Source: CAWDDA01 sp963813345 (GTDB lineage: Bacteria; Acidobacteriota; Blastocatellia; RBC074). Taken from it: a stretch of 64,000 nucleotides of DNA. Positions 9,157 to 18,206 of this stretch are shown one piece after another. Numbering within the stretch: position 1 is the stretch's first letter; the number at the start of each line of letters is the position of its first letter. The stretch spans positions 186,001 through 250,000 of the forward strand of contig CAWEYR010000024.1 of assembly GCA_963813345.1 (NCBI GenBank), read 5' to 3'. The translations under genes and the position numbers were made by a program. The notes below the pieces were generated by a model, which was not told the origin of the DNA, did not search any database, and saw only the letters and a program-made list of their open reading frames with translations.

Positions 9157-9360
9157 TTACTTTCGACCATAAGGCAGCATCGCCTCGACGCGCTCCTGGT
9201 CGCTGTCTGACACAAGCACGTCCAGATCGAGGTTGCGCTTCCGCTTCGTCGACTTGCACGTCAGCATATGCCTGGCGTGCGAATGTCCACGCTTTATCTT
9301 CCCTTTGGCCGTCAGGCGAAACCGCTTTTGGGCGCCCTTGTGTGTTTTCAGTTTCGGCAT
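9157..9360 (-). CDS. rpmI: 50S ribosomal protein L35
   Basis: A 67-residue L35 beginning MPKLKTHKGAQKRFRLTAKG and containing GHSHARHMLTCKSTKRKRNL. I chose the ATG at 9360 because all L35 proteins start MPK(L/M)KTHK; an in-frame codon four residues upstream is unlikely to be used. It lies between infC (61-base gap) and rplT in the universal order. Confidence 0.96.
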   Translation of the reverse strand: MPKLKTHKGAQKRFRLTAKGKIKRGHSHARHMLTCKSTKRKRNLDLDVLVSDSDQERVEAMLPYGRK

Positions 9361-9421
9361 AATCTCCTCCAACTCATACTCTTCCCAAATATTTCTTAGT
9401 TCCGTATGCGCATCTCGCGCA

Positions 9422-9979
9422 TCAATTCCTTTTAGGGCCGAAGATCACCATCATCTGCATCCCTTCAACGCGAGGGCGAAACTCGACAACTCCGCATTCC
9501 GCCAGGTCGGTCGCAAGGCGATCGAGCAGCTGAGCTCCAAGTTCCTTGTGTGTGATCTCACGACCACGAAATCGTACCGTAGCCTTTACTTTGTTTCCGT
9601 CCTTGAGAATCTCCTGAGCGTGACGCATCTTGAAGTTGTAATCATGATCGTCCGTTCCCGGACGAAACTTGATCTCTTTGACTTCGATTACAACCTGCTT
9701 CTTCTTCGCTTCGTGTGCGCGTTTCTTCTGCTCATAGAGAAACTTTCCAAAATCGATGATCCGGCAGACAGGTGGCACCGCTTGCGGTGCTACCTCGACC
9801 AGATCCAGATGTCGCTGTCTGGCCATCTCGAGCGCCTGTTGCGGCGACATAAGTCCAAGGTGGTTGTCCTGATCGTCAATCACGCGAATCTCTTTGGCGC
9901 GGATTCGATCATTCACGCGCACCTGAGGTCCGCGCTGATCGCGACGTCCCCGGTACCCCCCCGAAAAACCTGTATTAAT
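9422..9979 (-). CDS. infC: Translation initiation factor IF-3 (ATT start codon)
   Basis: About 185 residues. The recognisable protein begins upstream of the first ATG/GTG: INTGFSGGYRGRRDQRGPQ leads into VRVNDRIRAKEIRVIDDQ. The first codon of this extension is ATT at 9979-9977, preceded by AGGAGG with 7-base spacing. An AUU start is the known device by which IF3 represses its own translation, because IF3 discriminates against non-standard start codons. The C-domain shows VVIEVKEIKFRPGTDDHDYNFK and KVKATVRFRGREITHKELG. It is followed by rpmI and rplT. Confidence 0.95.
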   Translation of the reverse strand: MNTGFSGGYRGRRDQRGPQVRVNDRIRAKEIRVIDDQDNHLGLMSPQQALEMARQRHLDLVEVAPQAVPPVCRIIDFGKFLYEQKKRAHEAKKKQVVIEVKEIKFRPGTDDHDYNFKMRHAQEILKDGNKVKATVRFRGREITHKELGAQLLDRLATDLAECGVVEFRPRVEGMQMMVIFGPKRN

Positions 9980-9983
9980 GGAA

Positions 9984-9992
9984 CCACCTCCT
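9984..9992 (-). promoter_or_regulatory. Strong Shine-Dalgarno of infC deciding the ATT start
   Basis: On the minus strand AGGAGGTGG lies just before TTCC-ATT. No ATG, GTG or TTG stands at a suitable distance, so this site fixes ATT as the IF3 initiation codon. Confidence 0.85.
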
Positions 9993-10048
9993 GGTTAATG
10001 ACAACAATCAGGATGCCGGGGACATAAAACTCGGCCCCGGCCCCACTT

Positions 10049-12025
10049 CTAACTCGTGAGCGCTCGCGTACGCACCAGATCATTCAGCCGCGCGCTGAAC
10101 TCCCCAACCGATACTGCGCCGAGGTCACCCTTTACGCGATCACGCACAGCGACCTGACCCGTTCCGGCTTCACGTTCACCAATGATCAACATGAACGGAA
10201 TCTTCTTCAATTGAGCATCCCGGATCTTTGCCCCTATCTTCTCTCCGCGGAGATCAGCAGCCACTCTGAAGCCCGGCGCCCGCAGCTCACTCTCAACTGC
10301 TCGCGCCCTTTCGTTGTATTTGTCCGAGATGGGCAAAACAATCGCCTGAACAGGCGCCAGCCAGACAGGGAAAGCACCGGCATAGTGCTCGATCAGAATC
10401 CCGAAGAACCTTTCAAAGGATCCGAGAATGGCGCGATGCACCATGATCGGCCGATGCGGTTTATTGTCGGCGGCCGTGTATTCGATCTCAAATCGCTCCG
10501 GAAGAGTGAAATCGACCTGCACAGTTGACAGCTGCCAGTGACGCTTGATCGCGTCTACCACCTTGAAGTCAATCTTTGGCCCATAGAATGCCGCCTCATC
10601 TTCCATTCGGACATAAGGCAAACCGCGTTCATCAAGTGCCTGCGCAAGAATAGTCTCCGCTTGCACCCAGTTCTCGTCTGAACCAATATACTTTGAATGA
10701 TCTGTCGGATGCCGGAGCGAGAGTTCTGTCTGGTACTCGAATCCAAATGTCCGCAACACGACGTCGATCAGATCGAGACAACCAAAAATCTCGGCCTTGA
10801 GCTGGTCCGGAGTACAGAAGATATGCGCATCATCCTGTGTGAACCCGCGCACCCGCATCAACCCGTGTGCAACTCCTGAAAGCTCGTAGCGATAAACCGT
10901 CCCGTATTCCGCAAACCGCTGAGGCAGGTCGCGATAAGACCGCTGCCGCGATTTGTAGATTTGAATATGAAACGGGCAGTTCATCGGCTTGAGCCGGAAC
11001 TCAAGATCCGATTCCCCACTATCCTTCATTGCCGGATAGAGCATCTCCTTGAAGTTCGTCAGGTGCCCTGACGTCTTAAAGAGTTCGGACTGAGTTATGT
11101 GCGGCGTGTTGACCATGCTGTAGCCGCGACGAAAGAGCTCCTCGTCGAGAAACTCTTCAATCACCCGTCGAATCTGCGCTCCATTCGGATGCCACAGGGC
11201 AAGACCTGAGCCAACCAGTTCGCTGAAACTGAAAAGATCAAGCTCGACCCCAAGTTTCCTGTGGTCGCGGCGTTCAGCCTCTTCCTTCTGCTTGAGCCAC
11301 GCATCAAGCTCTTCCTGCGTGAAGAAGGCGGTGCCGTAAATGCGCTGCATCTGCGGCCGGGACTCGTCACCGTGCCAGTGGGCACCTGCAATCGAAAGCA
11401 GCTTGAACGCCTTAATCTTGCCTGTCGATGGGACGTGCGGCCCCAGACAGAAATCAACAAACGGAGTTCCCTCGATTGTGTAGCAACTGACAACGTCGCC
11501 GCCCTTGTCCTCGATGAGCTCGCACTTGAGAGGCTCACCCATTTCGGCGAACTTTCGTTCAGCTTCGAGCTTGGGCATTTCGACCCGGCGATATTCGAGA
11601 TTCCGTTTGGCAAAGTCGCGCATCCGCTTTTCGATCTTCGGAAAATCTTCGGGAGTGAATCGCCCTTCGTCACGCTGAAAGTCGTAGAAAAACCCGCCTT
11701 TTGGATCATCGATCAATGCGGGCCCTATTCCGAGCTTCGTGCCCGGGAACAGGTCCAGAACCGCGGCTGCAAGGAGATGAGAAGCCGAGTGCCGGTAAAT
11801 CTCAAGAGCCTCGGGTGACGAGGGCGTGATCGGTTCGACGCGTTCTCCGCTGTGCAGACGATACGAGAGATCGACGGGCTCGGACGCACCCGTCTCAGGG
11901 CGAATCAGACGAGCGGCAATCGCGCTCCTGGCTTCGTCTCGATTTACTTGCCGCAACACCTCGGAAGCGGTCAAACCGCTCGCCGGATCGGCGACAGAAT
12001 CCTTGGAGATCTCGCTAGATTCCAT
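10049..12025 (-). CDS. thrS: Threonine--tRNA ligase
   Basis: A 658-residue class II synthetase. Order: a short TGS-like N-terminal domain (to about 70); the editing domain opening with HSASHLLAAAVLDLFPG and containing HWHGDESRPQMQRIYGTAF; the catalytic core with MNCPFHIQIYK and SELSGVAHGLMRVRGFTQDDAHIF; motif 3 HRAILGSFERFFGILIEHYAG; and the C-terminal anticodon-binding domain (PVQAIVLPISDKYNERA). It charges tRNA-Thr. The ATG at 12025 has no strong ribosome-binding site. The frame stays open about 66 bases farther but offers no standard start codon, and the TGS domain looks slightly short there. Confidence 0.95.
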   Translation of the reverse strand: MESSEISKDSVADPASGLTASEVLRQVNRDEARSAIAARLIRPETGASEPVDLSYRLHSGERVEPITPSSPEALEIYRHSASHLLAAAVLDLFPGTKLGIGPALIDDPKGGFFYDFQRDEGRFTPEDFPKIEKRMRDFAKRNLEYRRVEMPKLEAERKFAEMGEPLKCELIEDKGGDVVSCYTIEGTPFVDFCLGPHVPSTGKIKAFKLLSIAGAHWHGDESRPQMQRIYGTAFFTQEELDAWLKQKEEAERRDHRKLGVELDLFSFSELVGSGLALWHPNGAQIRRVIEEFLDEELFRRGYSMVNTPHITQSELFKTSGHLTNFKEMLYPAMKDSGESDLEFRLKPMNCPFHIQIYKSRQRSYRDLPQRFAEYGTVYRYELSGVAHGLMRVRGFTQDDAHIFCTPDQLKAEIFGCLDLIDVVLRTFGFEYQTELSLRHPTDHSKYIGSDENWVQAETILAQALDERGLPYVRMEDEAAFYGPKIDFKVVDAIKRHWQLSTVQVDFTLPERFEIEYTAADNKPHRPIMVHRAILGSFERFFGILIEHYAGAFPVWLAPVQAIVLPISDKYNERARAVESELRAPGFRVAADLRGEKIGAKIRDAQLKKIPFMLIIGEREAGTGQVAVRDRVKGDLGAVSVGEFSARLNDLVRTRALTS

Positions 12026-12288
12026 AGTCTCAATGCTGCGCCCTTCGGCGTGTTCCTCATAAGAGAGATCAACATCGCCTGAAGCTTGCGCTCAATGGTC
12101 TGAACAGATGGACTGTCCCGAAGTGCCAAGAGGCTACCGGTAAGGTCCTACGCCAGCGGCCGTCGCATTCTCTCGCGCCAAATCTTGGGATTCCAGCGCA
12201 ACCGAGACGCCTGTTGCTTCTAACAGGCAGAGCGACGGCACTTCCGGAGCTGACGTCGAACGTCAGACAAACAAACAACTTACCAACA
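12026..12288 (-). promoter_or_regulatory. thrS leader with two hairpins
   Basis: The 263 bases between tRNA-Val and thrS carry no convincing gene. Two perfect small stem-loops stand out: GCCTGTT...AACAGGC at 12209-12228 and CTGACG...CGTCAG at 12250-12266. They could be leader structures controlling thrS or processing signals 3' of the tRNA. No T-box features were recognised. Confidence 0.4.
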
Positions 12289-12360
12289 TAGGCCCGAGCG
12301 GATTTGAACCGCTGACCCCTACAGTGTCAATGTAGTGCTCTACCCCTGAGCTACGAGCCT
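12289..12360 (-). tRNA. tRNA-Val (anticodon GAC)
   Basis: A 72-base cloverleaf on the minus strand. The acceptor stem AGGCTCG pairs with CGGGCCT, followed by discriminator A. The D-arm contains AGCTCAGGGGTAGAGC. The anticodon stem CTACA/TGTAG encloses TTGACAC, giving anticodon GAC. The T-arm shows GGTTCAAATCC. CCA is not encoded. It lies upstream of thrS and may share its promoter. Confidence 0.95.
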
Positions 12361-12451
12361 AGAACAGATTCAAGCTGAATACTTTAGCAACGGAAGCTGC
12401 TCAAGTCAAGGCACGTGCAGTTTGAGAGCTTCAGCTGGCTTGAACTCCTGC

Positions 12452-13459
12452 TTAAACCCCGCTCGACCGGCGAACGATGAGTTCGGGCTCGACTGTTACC
12501 ACTGGGGACTTCCGTCCCTGGGGCTCATCGCGAGCAATCAGATCGAGAAGCATTCGGGCAGCTGTCTGACCCATCTCAGACCTCGACCATGAAACCGTCG
12601 TCAGCGGAATCCTCAACATATCTCCATAGTGCACATTGCCACCACCGACCACGGCTATCTCATCACCCCCGCTGATTCCGGCTTCTTCAAGAGCCAGCAA
12701 TGCACCGATAGCCGCCGGGTCGTTGGCGGCGAATATCGCCGATGGCAAATCACCCTCGAGTAACCAATTCTTCATCGCGGCATACCCATCCGGTTCCTGA
12801 AAGCCGCACTTCCGCACGAGCCTCGCGTCATACGGAATCCGATTCTTTCTAAGCGCTGATTTATAGCCGACAAAGCGGTCCTCGCCAACTTTTACATTAT
12901 TTCCACGAAGATGCCCGATGCGTGTGTGCCCGAGCTGTATCAAGTGCTCCGTAGCGAGATAACCAACCTTGACATTGTCTGTCTTCACCAGCGGACACTT
13001 GAGGTTTGCAAGCTCGCGGTCAATAAGAACAATCCGAGCGCCCTCACGTATCATCTTCCGGTATGCCTTCGTGTCCTCCGGTGGAAGCGAGGAAGCAATG
13101 ATCAGTCCGTCAGTCCGATCGAGCAATGCCGCAACCTCATCCAGTTCCCTGTTGGGATCCTCTTCCGTATTGCATATCACGATCTGAAATCCGGCGGGCC
13201 GCGCAACGGATTCAATGCTTCGTAGAAGCTCGGCAAAATAGGAGTGCATGAGATCAGGTACCACGACTCCAAAAAGATACGACCTGCGCGTTGCCAGCGC
13301 GCGAGCATGATGATTTGGGCGGTAATTCAGGCGCCGGGCGATCGCGAGGATGCGTTCCCGGGTTTTAGGATTGATCTCAGGGTGATTATTGATTGCCCGC
13401 GACACGGTCATCTTGGAAACTCCGAGCTCGCGCGCAATATCGGCTAACGTTGATGGCAT
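12452..13459 (-). CDS. LacI/GalR-family transcriptional regulator
   Basis: A 335-residue regulator. The N-terminal helix-turn-helix TLADIARELGVSKMTVSRAINNH (about residues 3-25) and hinge helix (YRPNHHARALATRRS) are followed by a periplasmic-binding-protein-like ligand domain (GVVVPDLMHSYFAELLRSIE, AIFAANDPAAIGALLALEEAG, and TTVSWSRSEMGQTAARMLLDLI). Such proteins usually repress sugar catabolism or transport genes and release DNA on sugar binding. No sugar operon lies beside it; the divergent neighbour is a GDPD phosphodiesterase 84 bases away. A small CCCTGG/CCAGGG palindrome (13477-13491) in the shared gap might be an operator, unproven. Confidence 0.92.
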   Translation of the reverse strand: MPSTLADIARELGVSKMTVSRAINNHPEINPKTRERILAIARRLNYRPNHHARALATRRSYLFGVVVPDLMHSYFAELLRSIESVARPAGFQIVICNTEEDPNRELDEVAALLDRTDGLIIASSLPPEDTKAYRKMIREGARIVLIDRELANLKCPLVKTDNVKVGYLATEHLIQLGHTRIGHLRGNNVKVGEDRFVGYKSALRKNRIPYDARLVRKCGFQEPDGYAAMKNWLLEGDLPSAIFAANDPAAIGALLALEEAGISGGDEIAVVGGGNVHYGDMLRIPLTTVSWSRSEMGQTAARMLLDLIARDEPQGRKSPVVTVEPELIVRRSSGV

Positions 13460-13543
13460 GCTTGCTATCTCGCAGACCCTGGTCGCCAGGGCCTCACAGC
13501 CGTTTCTTGACTCCCCAAATGAATACGAGTAAGTTCGCTCAAC

Positions 13544-14408
13544 ATGGAAGTTAAACGCAGTCTGCTGCTTATCGGCTTATTGCTCGTATCCTTTGTCGCC
13601 GCATCCGAACGCCAAAGCGACTTCCCACAGTCAAAGTCAGAAAATGCCAAAATAGCCGCCGGCCGCCCCTTAATCATAGCGCATCGCGGTGGGCGCAAAA
13701 GAGTCAACCGAGAACACAATCCCTGCTTTTCAGCGCGCCATACAAATCGGTTCAGATGGCATCGAAACCGATCTGCGTCTGACTGCCGATGGCGTAGTCG
13801 TAGTCTACCACGACGAAAAGTTCGGACGTGTCGAAGGACTGAAGACTCCTGTCAAACTGATTTCAGAGATGCCGTTCTCTGAGCTCGCCTCACATACGCT
13901 GACTCCCGTCGGGGATGATAAGGGTGGCCGCCGCGTCCCGACCCTTGAGAACCTTCTGGAGTCGATGGACAGTGGGCTGCTCAACATCGAGATAAAGTCA
14001 GGACCGCGGTTTGACGAGCTCGTCAGCAAGACGATCTCAATTCTCAGGAGCTTCAAAGGCAAGGACAGGTTGGTGCTTGAACCTCCCGACCTCGAGACAG
14101 CCCGCAGGCTGCGTGATTCGCTCGGGGCAAACCTCAAGCTTCACATCAATCCCGCATACAACAAAACCGTACCCTTTGAGACGTCGCTCGAAGAAGTCCT
14201 GGGCTTCAAACCGCACTCGATCTCGGTATCGTACCGGAAACTGACTTACGAGACCGTTGAGCTTGCGCACAAGGCCGGCGTTGAGGTCTGGGTGTGGACG
14301 GTAGACCGCCCTGAGATCGCCGAAGCTATGGCGCTTTTGGGTGCGGATGCCATCAAGACCGATCTGCCCTCCACGATGCTCAGGCTCTTCAAGCGGAGTT
14401 CGAAGTAA
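13544..14408 (+). CDS. Glycerophosphodiester phosphodiesterase, secreted (one frameshift)
   Basis: Frames 13544-13690 and 13690-14408 join into one GDPD protein of about 287 residues. It starts with a signal peptide (MEVKRSLLLIGLLLVSFVAA) and then the family signature LIIAHRGGAKESTENTIPAF, DGIETDLRLTADGVVVVYHDE, LLNIEIKS and VWVWTVD. His/Glu/Asp residues of the TIM-barrel active site are present. The break is at GGTGGGCGC (13691-13693): one G fewer restores HRGGAKES. The product should hydrolyse glycerophosphodiesters to glycerol-3-phosphate and an alcohol. Its stop overlaps the next ATG (TAATG), so it is translationally coupled to the acyl-CoA dehydrogenase. Confidence 0.85.
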
Positions 14409-15565
14409 TGCTCAGTTTTGATTTTACCGAAGAGCAGGATGCTATTCGGCGCAGCGTCCGCGAGTTTGCCGAGGCCGAGATCAGGCCGAATTCAAGCGAT
14501 TGGGACGAACGCCAGCACTTTCCGCGCGAACTCTTTTCGAGGATGGGTGAGCTTGGTTTTATGGGGATCATCCTCCCTGAAGAACTGGGAGGTGCGGGCC
14601 TCGGCTATATCGAATACGTCGTCATAATGGAAGAGATCTCGCGCGTCGATGGTGCCATAGGACTCTCGCTGGCCGCTCACAACTCGCTCTGCTCGAATCA
14701 CATTTTCCAGTACGGAACCGAGGAGCAGAAGGCCAGGTATTTGCCGCCGCTTGCCCGCGGCGAGAAACTCGGAGCCTGGGGGCTGACGGAACCTGCATCC
14801 GGATCCGATGCTTCAGCAATGCGAACGGTCGCGGTCCAACATGACTCGGGCTGGACGATCAACGGTTCAAAGAACTTTATTACCCACGGCATTTCAGCCG
14901 ACACGTGTGTTGTCATGGCAATCACTGATCGCGAATTGCGGTCACGAGGGATCAGCGCTTTTGTTATCGAGCGCGGAACGACGGGCCTCAAGGCCGGCCG
15001 CAAGGAGAACAAGCTTGGAGTGCGTGCGTCGGAGACGGCGTCGATCATCCTCGAGGATTGCCACGTTTCAGATAGCGCGCTTCTTGGGGAACGCGGCAGA
15101 GGCTTTGTGAATTCAATGGCAGTTCTCGACGGTGGTCGGATATCGATCGCCGCACTTGCTATCGGTATCGCGCAAGGTGCGTTTGAATCGGCGGTGCGGT
15201 ACTCGAAAGAGCGTCATCAGTTCGGGCGTCCGATAGCCGAGTTCGAAGGAATCCAGTTCAAACTGGCAGACATGGCGACCCAGATAGACGCGGCGCGCCT
15301 CCTCACTTTGAGAGCCGCAAGCCTCAAGGATCAGAAACGAGAGACGACGCGCGAGTCAGCAATGGCCAAGCTGTACGCATCGGAAGTCGCGGTCAAGGTC
15401 TGTGAAGAAGCCATCCAGATTCACGGAGGCTATGGCTATATGAAGGACTATCCAGCGGAAAAGTACTGGCGTGACGCAAAGATTTGCACTATCGGCGAAG
15501 GAACCAGCGAAGTTCAGAGGCTGGTAATTGCGAGGGAAGTCCTGGGCATGGAGTTCAAGCTTTAG
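14408..15565 (+). CDS. Acyl-CoA dehydrogenase
   Basis: A 385-residue FAD flavoprotein. N-terminal helical domain (FTEEQDAIRRSVREFAEAEI). Flavin-binding middle domain with GAWGLTEPASGSDASAMRT and the NGSKNFITHG segment. C-terminal domain with RHQFGRPIAEFEGIQFKLADM, IQIHGGYGYMKDYPAEKYWRDAKI and IGEGTSEVQRLVIAREVLG; the Glu of IGEGTSE is the usual catalytic base of short/medium-chain enzymes. It overlaps the GDPD stop by one base. The last four codons plus stop (EFKL*) are exactly the repeat core GAGTTCAAGCTTTAGC found elsewhere in the window, so the C-terminus may have been set by a repeat insertion. Confidence 0.95.
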   Translation: MLSFDFTEEQDAIRRSVREFAEAEIRPNSSDWDERQHFPRELFSRMGELGFMGIILPEELGGAGLGYIEYVVIMEEISRVDGAIGLSLAAHNSLCSNHIFQYGTEEQKARYLPPLARGEKLGAWGLTEPASGSDASAMRTVAVQHDSGWTINGSKNFITHGISADTCVVMAITDRELRSRGISAFVIERGTTGLKAGRKENKLGVRASETASIILEDCHVSDSALLGERGRGFVNSMAVLDGGRISIAALAIGIAQGAFESAVRYSKERHQFGRPIAEFEGIQFKLADMATQIDAARLLTLRAASLKDQKRETTRESAMAKLYASEVAVKVCEEAIQIHGGYGYMKDYPAEKYWRDAKICTIGEGTSEVQRLVIAREVLGMEFKL

Positions 15566-15578
15566 CGCGATTCGCCGT

Positions 15579-15690
15579 ATTTGGAGTGCGGCGAGTCTTG
15601 GCACCTGTCATTTGACGTTCATCCCGGGATCGAGATTACAATCTGATTCCGGGACGACTAAAGCGGCGCCAAGTCGCCGCACTCCAAATT
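15579..15690. repeat. Long inverted repeat, module A (TTTGGAGTGCGGCG)
   Basis: Arms 15579-15602 and 15666-15689 are inverted copies built on ATTTGGAGTGCGGCGA and TCGCCGCACTCCAAAT, enclosing a second imperfect hairpin (ATCCCGGGATCG / TTCCGGGACGAC). The same outer arm recurs compactly at 34304. It lies between convergent genes, so a bidirectional terminator role is possible. Confidence 0.88.
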
Positions 15691-15705
15691 CGTCAAACAA
15701 CCGCC

Positions 15706-15984
15706 TCAGCGTTCCGGCATTCTTGAGACAAGGATCGCAAGGATAAAAATCCAGAGAAGCCCGATGGTGATGATCACCCCCATCAGTCTGCCAATCGAAA
15801 ACCAGTTCCGCGTTTCTTCATTGTCGTCGATGCCGCGCGGAACATTTACATCGTTCTGATTGATCGATGATCTGATCATGCCGTCGTATTGGCCCACTGG
15901 CTCAACAGCTTTTGGCACAGCCGGCGATACTCCTCCACGAATGAGGTCTTTGGTTCGTTTTCGCTTTCGCAGTCTGTTCTTCAT
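15706..15984 (-). CDS. Small single-pass membrane protein, unknown function
   Basis: About 92 residues. A basic N-terminus (MKNRLRKRKRTKDLIRGG), a polar middle, and one C-terminal membrane helix (LMGVIITIGLLWIFILAILVS). No family recognised. It starts 13 bases after corA ends, in the same direction, so it is probably the last gene of the VWFA-corA operon. A GTG three codons upstream (15993) is an alternative start. Confidence 0.6.
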   Translation of the reverse strand: MKNRLRKRKRTKDLIRGGVSPAVPKAVEPVGQYDGMIRSSINQNDVNVPRGIDDNEETRNWFSIGRLMGVIITIGLLWIFILAILVSRMPER

Positions 15985-15997
15985 GGCTACCACCGCT

Positions 15998-16967
15998 TTA
16001 AAGCCACCTGATCTTTCTGAAATACAGGTAGAGCGCGGTTGCGATCAGCAGCATCGCGCCAAGGACCCCAACATAACCAAATCTCATTCCAAGCTCAGGC
16101 ATGAACGTGAAGTTCATTCCGTAAATGCTGGCAATCAGAGTTACCGACATGAGAAGCGTGGAAATCGCAGTCAGGCGCTTCATGACCATGGACATACGGT
16201 TGCCGGAAATAGAAAGGTAGGCATCCATAGTGGACCCGAGCAGATCCCGAAGCGTATCGATCGTCTCTGAGACGCGGATCACATGATCGAAGACATCCTG
16301 AAAATAGATGGTCGTCTCGCGTGAAAACACTTGCTGCTCGCGGCGAAGCAACGTATTAAACACGTCCCGCAAGGGAGAGACAGAGCGTCTGAGAAAGAGA
16401 AGCTGCTTTTTGATAACGAAGAGCTCGCGCAGCGCTTCGGGTTTGACCTCTTCGAAAATCTGATCCTCGAGGTCATCGATACGTTCCGAAATTCCGTCAA
16501 GAAGGGGCAGATAGTCGTCCACGACCGCATCGAGCAACAGATAGGCGAGCAGTCCGGTGCCTCGGCTCGCGAGATCGGTCCATTCGCGCCACAAACGTTC
16601 AGCCGTGGCAATTGCACGAATCGGATCAACGTGAACCGTGACAACATAGTTCGAACCGAGAAAAAGGGCCATTTCGCGCAGTTCCAGAGTTCCATCCTCC
16701 CTGGAACTCCGCCTCGTAGACCACGAGAAAATAGTACCCCTGGTATTCATCGACCTTCGGTCGCTGATGCCGATGCCGGCAATCTTCAATTGCTAAAGGA
16801 TGGAGGTTGAGCTCGTGGGCCAGCGCATCGAAGTCTGCGCTTGAAGGATCACGTACATCGACCCAGATAAGGTTCGGTGCCGATTCCCGGCACTCGCGAA
16901 TCTCATGGATGCTGCCGAGCTTTGAAAAGCTGCGCGATTCGCGATTGAGAACCAGCGTCTCGATCAT
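15998..16967 (-). CDS. corA: CorA-family divalent cation transporter (one frameshift)
   Basis: Frames 16967-16626 and 16789-15998 combine into one CorA of about 322 residues. Cytoplasmic N-domain (LIWVDVRDPSSADFDALAHELNLHPLAIEDC). Long helix region. C-terminal pair of membrane helices with the pore motif YGMNF. The joining point is the CCC at 16699-16701: one base fewer gives VVYEAEFQEDGTLELREMALF. Expected to carry Mg2+ or Co2+/Ni2+ across the inner membrane as a pentamer. Its ATG overlaps the TGA of the upstream VWFA gene (ATGA), indicating translational coupling, an unexpected pairing. Confidence 0.88.
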
Positions 16968-18085
16968 GGCTTGAGTGGACTTGCTGAAATCTTCCTTTCG
17001 CCTGTGTCCTTTTCGCTGCGTGCGTAATAACCCTGACGCGTACGAGCAATCAACTTGCGAGTGTCTTTCGGAGCAACCGTCACCTTAACGGTTCTGAACT
17101 TCCCGTCGCGCGACTGGTTGGAAGGATAATAGCTGACAACGTACTGAGTGCGAAGATCTTTGCCTATTTGAGCCGCTATCGCCGCCATTTCGCTGACTTC
17201 TTTGGGAAAGTACGCTCGGCCTCCGGAATCTTCAGCGAGTCGCGTCAAAAGCTCTTTTGCTTTCCTGGCGGGCGAGCGGTTGAAAAGGCCCTGCGGTTCG
17301 TCTTCACTGATGAAGCCTACAAGATAAACCTGGACCTCATTCTCCTTGATGGCCTCCATCACTTCTTTTTCTTTGACAGAACTGTTTCTCTCGAGTCCAT
17401 CCGTGATCACGACCAGTGCCTTGCGACGCTGTCTACCCTTCTCGCTCGAGTAGTCCGCTGTCGCAATAATTGCATCGAGGAGGGACAGTTCCGCCGCTCG
17501 TATACAATTCACCCAGACCCTCTTCCAGCTCTTTCTGGTCCCGCGTGTAGTCGAGTACGAGCTCCGATTCCAGTTTGAATTGAGCAATGAATGCCTCGTC
17601 TGCCCCTTTCATCTGTCGGATCAGCTTGAGTCCGGCATCAGTGACTGTTTGAAGTTTCGACCGCATGCTTCCTGAGGTATCGATCACCAGGCCCATGCTG
17701 ATCGGAACCTCCTCACGCGAAACGTTATCGATCTCCTGTTTTACCTTATCCTCAAAGACGCTGAAATCGTCTTTGACCAGGGTATAGACAGGGTTGTTGT
17801 TCTGATCGATGACAGTCACGTCAAGCAGCACCAATTCAGTCTCAAGCTTGATCGTGTCCTGCGCGCCTTCCTTCGGTTGATCGTCGGCCTGAGCTCCCTG
17901 TCGCACGGGTCCCGGCTTCTGTTTGGGCGTCGGGGTTGCTGCGGTTGCTGCGCTGGCTGCTGTCCTGATTGTCGTGTGGGTGGCCGCGGCGGATCCTGAG
18001 CGCCAACTGGTTGAAGAAACATCGATCCCGAAACCAATAGCAGCACGATAGTGAGAAGCAGAATCTCGCGTCTCTCTCGACTCAT
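16964..18085 (-). CDS. Secreted VWFA-domain protein (two frameshifts)
   Basis: Fragments 18085-17816, 18134-17433 and 17587-16964 belong to one protein of about 373 residues. Signal peptide (REILLLTIVLLLVSGSMF...VGAQ). A Gln/Pro-rich low-complexity linker. Then LVLLDVTVIDQNNNPVYTLVKDDFSVFEDK, a von Willebrand A domain with MIDAS motif DTSGSMRSK and later VVITDG. A C-terminal YVVSYYPSNQSRDGKFRTVKVTV. This is the architecture of the VWFA-related proteins abundant in Acidobacteriota. Breaks are near 17925 (C-run, one base lost) and at the GGG 17482-17484 (one base gained). Start at 18085 with GGGAGG upstream. Function unknown; MIDAS implies metal-dependent ligand binding outside the cytoplasm. 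Confidence 0.8.
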
Positions 18086-18206
18086 AACAGCCAGCCTCCC
18101 TCGAGAGCTCGTTCCAAACAAGCTCCGCGTCCACATTCCAGCAGGGGTCAAACCATTATACCGCCCCGGCTTGCAATCTCGGAAAGCGTACGACAAGCTT
18201 TTCCCT

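Noticed and set aside
9233..10027. 264-residue open frame on the plus strand
   Set aside because: It is antisense to rpmI and infC, whose identity is certain; composition is that of a reverse-strand shadow.
12069..12278. Small protein gene in the thrS leader
   Set aside because: No ribosome site, no family, and it lies across two stem-loops.
12026..12288. T-box riboswitch upstream of thrS
   Set aside because: No T-box sequence, specifier loop or terminator/antiterminator pair could be recognised.
15598..15618. Sigma-54 promoter (TGGCAC followed by TTGC-like bases)
   Set aside because: TGGCAC is present but the -12 element is missing at the required spacing.
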